Source: Paramecium sonneborni (lineage: Eukaryota; Ciliophora; Oligohymenophorea; Peniculida; Parameciidae). From it: a DNA stretch of 64,000 nucleotides. Positions 56,845-64,000 of the stretch are shown piece by piece. The translations under genes and the position numbers were made by a program. The stretch's first letter is position 1; every line of letters begins with the position of its first letter. The notes under the pieces were generated by a model, which was given only the letters and a program-made list of their open reading frames with translations, did not search any database and was not told the DNA's origin. The stretch spans positions 79,543 through 143,542 of the forward strand of contig CAJJDN010000048.1 of NCBI GenBank assembly GCA_905182985.1, read 5' to 3'.

Positions 56845-59800
56845 TCAATTTAACTTTTAGATAGTATTAGCTATTGATTATTATTGGATTCTATATAGGT
56901 CATTATTATATTATTTTCCTTACATGCCTGTTATCATTCTAACAGGACTGTGGATTATGTTAGATATGGATTATTATTAAATTATTTGTAATTTATCTAA
57001 ATTTGGATTATTAAGTTCTTTTTATTAAGTCTCATTAGAATATGATTAATAATTTTCTTTTGGTTAATTATAGATGGAATTATCATTTTTTAAAGGTAAT
57101 AACTCTTAAGTAGTAGGGGTAATAAAAATGTTTTTAATTTTTTAAGCTAATGCTCCCATATAATAATAATTAATAACTTATATATGATATATTATATAAA
57201 GTTTTTTAGAGTATTAAAAAGTTGACACGTGTTAAACAAAGATTGTTAGGAAATGGAAATGAAATAGAGACATTATAGATAGAGAATAGAATAGAGCAAA
57301 ATTAAGGTTTCTTTATGGAATATTTAATATTTTAAAATGAAATTACTACTCACATCTGTTGGGTTGGTGTACCATTTTAATTAATAAATTATTATAAATT
57401 GTCATTTCTTGAAATGGGTAACTTAAAGGAGAGATATCTTAAGAGTTTGCTTAAATTAGTTACCTATATCCTTTGGTTTTTTTGAATTCTGAAATGAAAA
57501 TGTCTTCTCCTCCACATTTAGCAGTTTACTCATAATTCAGTGCAAATCTCCTAGAATGATAAGATTTGATATTAATACCTATAGTAAGTTTACTTTACTA
57601 ATTCTTACAAAGTTTTATTACAGTGTAAGACACATTTGATATACACATTTAATTGAGCAAACCTGAGTTCTTTACAACATTATTCAAGATCTTCACTTTC
57701 AATATCAATAGTTAATCCATGTAAATAAGCACAGATTGGATGGAAGGCATGCTTACATGGAATAGTTTCACCACCAGAACACATAAATCTAAACCCTAAA
57801 TAAAATGAATATAAAGTATTGAACCTTTTGAATCTCCACAAACTGCACATTATGGAGTGCTTGATTCATTATCTTTACAGAATTATTTAATATCATTCTT
57901 TCTATATCTAACATCATAAGCACCATCTGATAAAATGACTTAATTAGTTAAAAGTAAACAAGAAACATGATAAAAGGAATTTCTTATGTATTTTTAAGGT
58001 AATCCCAATTTCTTACAAATTCTACATTTTGCAGCACCTTCTAATAATCATAGATATACCTCTTCTAAATTAATTTAATTTAGATGATTCATAATAACAT
58101 GCATCACAAATTACATCATCTTCATCAAGAGATCCAGTAAGACCATAACAATTTTTATGAAATGATGTTGAACATTTACCACAATAGATCACTGGATTAA
58201 AATCTGTATAATGGTAATCAAAACAAATTTTGCAATCAGTATCTAATGGTTAAACATTTTCTTTAGAGTGAATTTTCTTTTTCTTCTACTATGCTTTCTA
58301 AGAAGATTAAGTTGTTAATGTCAATTAACAAGGATAAAAGGAATTCAAAGCATCTTCAGTTTTATCTTTGTATCCATTTATGAATGCTTTAACAATTTAA
58401 GACCATCTAAGTAAATCAATAAGTAATTGTTATTCTGTTTTTAATATTTTAAAATTGTAATCAGTTATTTATGAATTGATTTATTCTCTAAATTAATTAT
58501 TCTATGAAACAATAGAACTTAATTCATTATTCATTATATGATAAACAATATCAAATTATTAGACAGTGTCACTTTCAATATCTAATTGTGATTCTAATTT
58601 AGAATGAATTTCTTTAATTTATTGCTCTAATTCAAAACAATCCTAATATTCTTATTTAGTTAATTCACAATTTTCTAAATAAATTAAATCTTTTCCAATT
58701 ATATCTTTATCAGAATATGTAGGAATATCAACTGTTTCTTATAAATATCTATACAATTGTATGTTTGTCTTCAGTAATCCTTTGGGTGTTGCTTTGCCAA
58801 CATGTTCGGTAAAACTATATCGAATGAAACTAAAAGATTTTTACAATTAGTGTACTAATACTGAGCTTTTGAGCATCTAATTAAAACATTTATACTTCCT
58901 CTACATTAATACCTCAACTGTATGATTGGTTCTAAAAATATAAATAGTTTAATTATTAATACCAATATTCATTTAATCAGCATAATTCAATAATTCTTCA
59001 TCTAATGCTTTATTAGACCATATAAAAGGATTCTTGAATTCTTCCTTTTTAGTGAGTATTAATTTTTCTTCTCCTTTAAAATAGATTTCTTCTATTTTAT
59101 CCCACCATTTTAATATAGATTGATCTCTTTTATTATCTCTCTCTGTATATGGGAATTCGGGATCTTCAATAATTGGTCTCTAAATTTATGGATAAACATT
59201 TTCTTTTTAAAACTACTATTATTATTCAAAAAAGATTGGTTATTATTATATTTATTGTGTAAATGGTTCAGGTTCGCTAATTTATATTATTTTATCCTAA
59301 ATAGGTCCTAATTAAAGAATATCTTTAATCATTCCTTCAGTAATCTAACTTTCAGGTATTTCTAACAATCTATCTTAAACAATATTTGATTGATTTTTAA
59401 CAGAAGATTTAGATGTATTTTTATTAACAAGAGATTATGATGATAATTTTGAACTTTTACTATTACTAAATCTATATTAACTACTAGATCGTCTTCTTGA
59501 TTTCTTATGAGATCTTGATCTTGATCGAGAATGTTTCTTCTTATGTTTTTTTTTATGTTTGCTCTTCTAAATTTGTCCAGGTTCTTATTCTTAATTTAAT
59601 AGATGTTCATTAAAAATGGATTCTACATGCTCATCTAAATTATTAGTTTTAATTAAATTAAGAGAATGTTCAGGACAATAAACATCTAATCTTGTATAAT
59701 GATTCCTTGAATTTGAGTTTACTTAGATAACAGGATTCTTTAAACAATCTAAATGAAATCTTTTTCTACATGAACTGGATTACATAATTAAACTTAATAC

Positions 59801-60039
59801 CTATAAGCACATCTAATCACCTATGACTTATTTCGTTTACTACATATTCCACAATGTCTTCTGTAATCATTATAATACAATCTTTCATTCACAGCAACTT
59901 TACGATTCCAATCTGAACTAAATAACATTAAACACATCTTATGAATGTATTTATTTTCTTATCTTGATCGAAAATGTGGTAATAATTTATATAAACCTTC
60001 TTATCTTTTCCCGCAAACTACACAATTTTCATATCCCAT
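56845..60039 (-). CDS. PHD/extended-PHD (PZP module) chromatin reader
   Basis: ATG 60037-60039 (MGYENCVVCGKRQEGLYKLL). The N-terminal Cys-rich domain (CVVCGK, HKMCLML, HCGICSKR, SCRKRFHLDCLK) is an extended PHD-like finger. A basic Lys/His/Arg/Ser tract follows (HKKKHSRSRSRSHKKSRRSS). Near nt 58270-57650 lies the PHD - zinc knuckle - ePHD arrangement: DCKICFDYHYTDFNPVIYCG, FHKNCYGLTG, DACYYES; then CRICKKLGLPLK-like text, PQCAVCGDSKGSI and PCKHAFHPICAYLHGL. This module is found in JADE, BRPF and AF10 proteins, which bind histone H3. Several short introns. The last ~230 codons (from KCGGEDIFISEF down) stay open to TGA 56845-56847, but an antisense frame overlaps, so the true 3' end may be nearer 57350. 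Confidence 0.78.
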
Positions 60040-60054
60040 TTTTATTTTATTTTC
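60040..60054. promoter_or_regulatory. 15-bp intergenic space between two start codons
   Basis: The minus-strand PHD gene starts at 60039 and the plus-strand gene at 60055, with only ttttattttattttc between. Both promoters must fit here or inside the coding regions. It is the second 15-bp divergent gap in this window. Confidence 0.6.
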
Positions 60055-60959
60055 ATGAATAATTACTTCCAACAAAAGAAAAGAACTCCCTCTCTCAAAA
60101 TCAAAGTCAAAATCAACAATTAAATCATATCCCCTACTCATAATAACACTTCTATTCAATATCTCAACTATACCTTTTTGCTATTTGTATATTTTGTACA
60201 TCTCTATCATAGACTATCTTAATTGACTTTATCATATTTCATATACCTAAACAATATGTAGGAACACTTAAAACAATTACAAAATCTAACTAATACTCTA
60301 TATTTCATATACATTTCTCAACAACAATTACAATCCCTTTTGCTTTCAAATTATATACTGATGAAGCCTCTAAAATTAAATTAAGAAAAACATTTCAATC
60401 TTTACATGTACTACTATACACTTCTGAATACTCAAATTCAGAAAAGATCAAATTCAATAAACTCATTTATATAATAAAAGTATAATAGATGATACTCCTA
60501 AACATATCATTAAATGTTTAATTTCTTAATTAGAAAACACATTTATAGAAACTTTCTCATCATTATCAATACTATATCTTCAAAAACTCAATATTATATT
60601 CATTATGTTAAGGTTTTTTGGGTCTTACAAGATTTAAAACAAAATTTAAAAAAACTAACTTAATCTTGAAAACTTAGACTTTTGATGCATATTTAAAGCA
60701 TTTCATGTACCCATTCAATCTATCTCTATCAGAAAAGTTATGTAAAATAATATATTTACAATCAATTAATTCATTAAAATTCAAACCTTTTCATATTTCA
60801 TAACAAATATAATTAATCACTTTTATTTTTTATTCATCAAAAAACTCATCTACTCTCACACATATACCAAAATTTATATGCCTAGATTCTTGTCATCACA
60901 AAAAGGCAGAATATAGAAGAATTATTTTATGCGTTTTTTCTTTCATACTCCCAATCTGA
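60055..60959 (+). CDS. Hypothetical protein, unusually pyrimidine-rich coding strand
   Basis: ATG 60055 (MNNYFQQKKRTPSLKIKVKI). After a 26-nt intron (GTATATTTTG...CATAG, about 60198-60223) one frame is open to TGA 60957-60959. Text includes PKQYVGTLKTITKSNQYSIF, AFKLYTDEASKIKLRKTFQS, YTSEYSNSEKIKFNKLIYI, and then, in this frame, TFDAYLKHFMYPFNLSLSEK. Between 60470 and 60640 another frame (DDTPKHIIKCLISQLENTFI) looks better, so an extra intron pair may exist. The coding strand is richer in C and T than its neighbours. No family recognised. Confidence 0.5.
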
Positions 60960-62263
60960 ATCTCTTTTAAATTATCAAATTTTCATCCTTTATTTCCTAT
61001 ATTCTTTTTAATTCATTACTTCTTTCTATTTTTTTATTTTATTGAAAAACTTAAAATTAATATAAGTTTTCTTAGTTATTTATTTATATTATTAATCTTT
61101 TTATATATTTTAGTTTACTTCCTTCAAAAAAACAAAAAGAATACCTGAAAAATAACTGCCATATACAATTTCAAACTATAACTAGTTAGAATCTTATTAT
61201 TTATCAAAGTTTAAATTAGCAAAAAATTAACAAAAAAACTTTAATCTTTATTTAATTCACTTACTAATCGTTCAAATTAAAAATGTAAATATATAAAATA
61301 TAGTTTAGATGCTTGATTCATCTAGAAACAGAAAACAATTTATTTATAAGTAAATCAATTAAACAGGTCAGGATAACAATACTTCTATAATTACACTAAT
61401 ATTTTACTCAATATATAATTTAGTACTTCTTCTTTGATATAAAAATTATATTTTGAGCCACAAACTCTAATTTAAAAAACAAGAGATAATTTCTTTTTCC
61501 AACACCTTAATAAATACTTATCATAAATAAGAAGCTGTTTTCCTTATTTATTAATTTATTAAATTTGTTTTTATTATTAATATAATATAATAAAATATAT
61601 TAGCAAATTATTATTAATCCTTGAATTATAAACCATTAATGTCAAAGCTTTCTCCATTAATTTAAATTCCCTGTTTTCTTATTTTGGGATCTTATTTCAC
61701 AATGTTTACAACATTCTATAAAGGTAACATCCATTTTGGTTTGAAATGTTTAAAAAATTTTTGAAATTAAAGATAGAAAACTTTAAATCAAATATAATTC
61801 AGTCTTTTTCATCTGTTAAAAGCAATTTGTAATTCTAAGAATCAAAAAACTGAATCCAAAAATATTTGAATGTATCATAAAGAACACCATAAAAAATAAT
61901 TTGACATATAAAATTTTTTTTCTTAAATGTTAATACTTATTATCACTTTTAAGTTTAGTGTAAGATTTAATTTAGATCTTTTTATTAAGAGAAAGCTTTC
62001 TCAATTCTTATAAATTTATATTATTTAAATAAGTATGAATCAAGATCTTATATATACTTGCGAAATAAGTAATGCAAAAAACAATTCATCACGCCTTTTA
62101 TGTCTGTATAACGAAAAGTTAATAATCGGCAGCACAAAATTAATTTAGAACAAAAATGACCTTGCATAGGAATAAAGAGATAGATCTATAGACCTGACTT
62201 CTTTTTCAACTACAATAAGTTGGATATTTAAGTAATATATATAAATTAAGGAGTAGAGAAAAA
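60960..62263. other. Long stretch without confident gene
   Basis: About 1.3 kb, mostly AT-rich noise. On the minus strand a frame open from about 62100 to TGA 61642-61644 ends MDVTFIECCKHCEIRSQNKK then TGNLNQWRKL, with a CxxC; another frame reads MNCFLHYLFRKYIQDLDSYL. These may be exons of a gene I could not assemble. No RNA gene or repeat family seen. Confidence 0.4.
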
Positions 62264-63324
<1,061 letters not shown>

Positions 63325-63374
63325 CTATATTTAAATTGTTTTTTTTATTAATAATAATTAAAATTAATTTTGTT

Positions 63375-64000
63375 TCAAATTTCAACATATTCATAAATAT
63401 ATCCACTAGAATGATCATGAGTTGCTCCAGTAACACTACAAAGTACATTAATTTCATTTCTTAATTTAAGCACTCCAAGAAATCCAAAAATCAAAGCTTC
63501 CTTAAAATCTGATGCTTATTGATCTAAAATTTAAACATTTTTCACATAATAACTAATTCTTTCCATTAAGTATTTATTTTAAACTCCTCCTCCAGTAAAT
63601 AATACTTTCTCTTCTTATTTATCTATTGATTTGCCAATCTATTATGCGATATGCTCACAAAATGTACATAGTTTATCTTACTATGATATATCAAATGAAT
63701 CAAGTAAAGGTAAAATAGTATTGTAGACCCATTCTACTCCTAAACTTTTTGGGGCAACAAATTAATAATATTCCAAATCATTTAATTTATTTAGTAAATT
63801 TAGATTAATATTTCCACTTCTTGATATATCCCCATTTTCATCATAATTTTTAGGAAAAGCTAATCTATTTAAGACAGTATTTACAGGACAAATATCATAG
63901 GCAAGAGTAAGATTCTCTTTTTCAAATGATATATTTGAGAATCCTCCTAAATTTACTCTATAATGATATTGAGAAAAGAGAAGCCTATCTCCAAGAGGTA
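63375..64000 (-). CDS. anmK: Anhydro-N-acetylmuramic acid kinase, 5' part beyond window
   Basis: Open from the window edge (64000) to TGA 63375-63377, 208 codons, the C-terminal half or more of an AnmK-type kinase. Characteristic blocks: [17 protein letters not shown] (NxGGxxNxS), [84 protein letters not shown] and [16 protein letters not shown]. In bacteria this sugar kinase acts in peptidoglycan recycling. A ciliate has no wall of its own but eats bacteria; the gene reads in ciliate code (TAA and TAG as Gln), so it belongs to the host. No intron in this part. Confidence 0.93.

Noticed and set aside
60055..60959. Minus-strand frames that look protein-like if TGA is read as Trp (mitochondrial-type code)
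   Set aside because: Many TGA and also TAA/TAG codons fall in these frames, and the plus strand has an ATG-started frame avoiding TGA. The minus TGAs are complements of common TCA Ser codons.

Overview
The window looks like macronuclear DNA of a Paramecium-like oligohymenophorean ciliate. It is very AT-rich. Almost every gene reads through TAA and TAG, which must be glutamine, and ends only at TGA. Introns are tiny (about 17-35 nt, GT...AG, usually ending TAG and sometimes AAG). Genes sit on both strands, often tens of bases apart. Standard-code ORFs are therefore mostly fragments or antisense shadows; the calls here come from reading with TAA/TAG = Gln and splicing out the short introns.

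Layout. 1-2.9 kb: a membrane-protein gene and the start of a Pex11-like gene are present twice as an exact ~1.4 kb repeat separated by a single N, probably unmerged contig ends. 3.2-10.1 kb (minus strand): ankyrin protein, EF-hand protein, a tandem pseudokinase-kinase with a Gln-rich tail, and a coiled-coil protein. 10.6-24 kb: MAK11/PAK1IP1 WD40 protein, multi-spanning membrane protein, a VHS - coiled-coil - alpha-adaptin-ear protein, deoxynucleoside kinase, a carbohydrate-binding/Kelch protein, and SPT2 divergent from the splicing factor YJU2/CWC16 across 15 bp. 25-34 kb: AGC-type kinase, MLH1, a second kinase with an SP-rich tail, and a pseudokinase/coiled-coil protein. 34-41.5 kb: an inverted repeat of about 1.26 kb whose arms each carry a copy of the same unknown gene; between them lie a PH-domain protein, a coiled-coil protein and eS31 with a degenerate ubiquitin domain. 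41.5-52 kb: pyroglutamyl peptidase, a hypothetical protein, a three-repeat Myb protein and a ~2,550-residue ankyrin-WGR-PARP protein. 52.5-64 kb: DNAJB13-like J-protein, a small RVxF protein, a small membrane protein, a pseudokinase-MORN protein, a PHD/extended-PHD chromatin reader, an uncharacterised gene, another kinase and a 5'-truncated anhydro-N-acetylmuramic acid kinase.

There is no operon logic. The genes are housekeeping (ribosome biogenesis, splicing, mismatch repair, chromatin), cilium or trafficking genes (DNAJB13, MORN, VHS-ear) and an unusually high number of kinases and pseudokinases (six genes). I found no tRNA, rRNA, CRISPR array or transposon. Intron positions and starts are inferred by frame restoration. 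Where frames could not be joined (about 17.0, 18.3-19.0, 25.1, 31-32.2 and 61-62.2 kb) this is stated.
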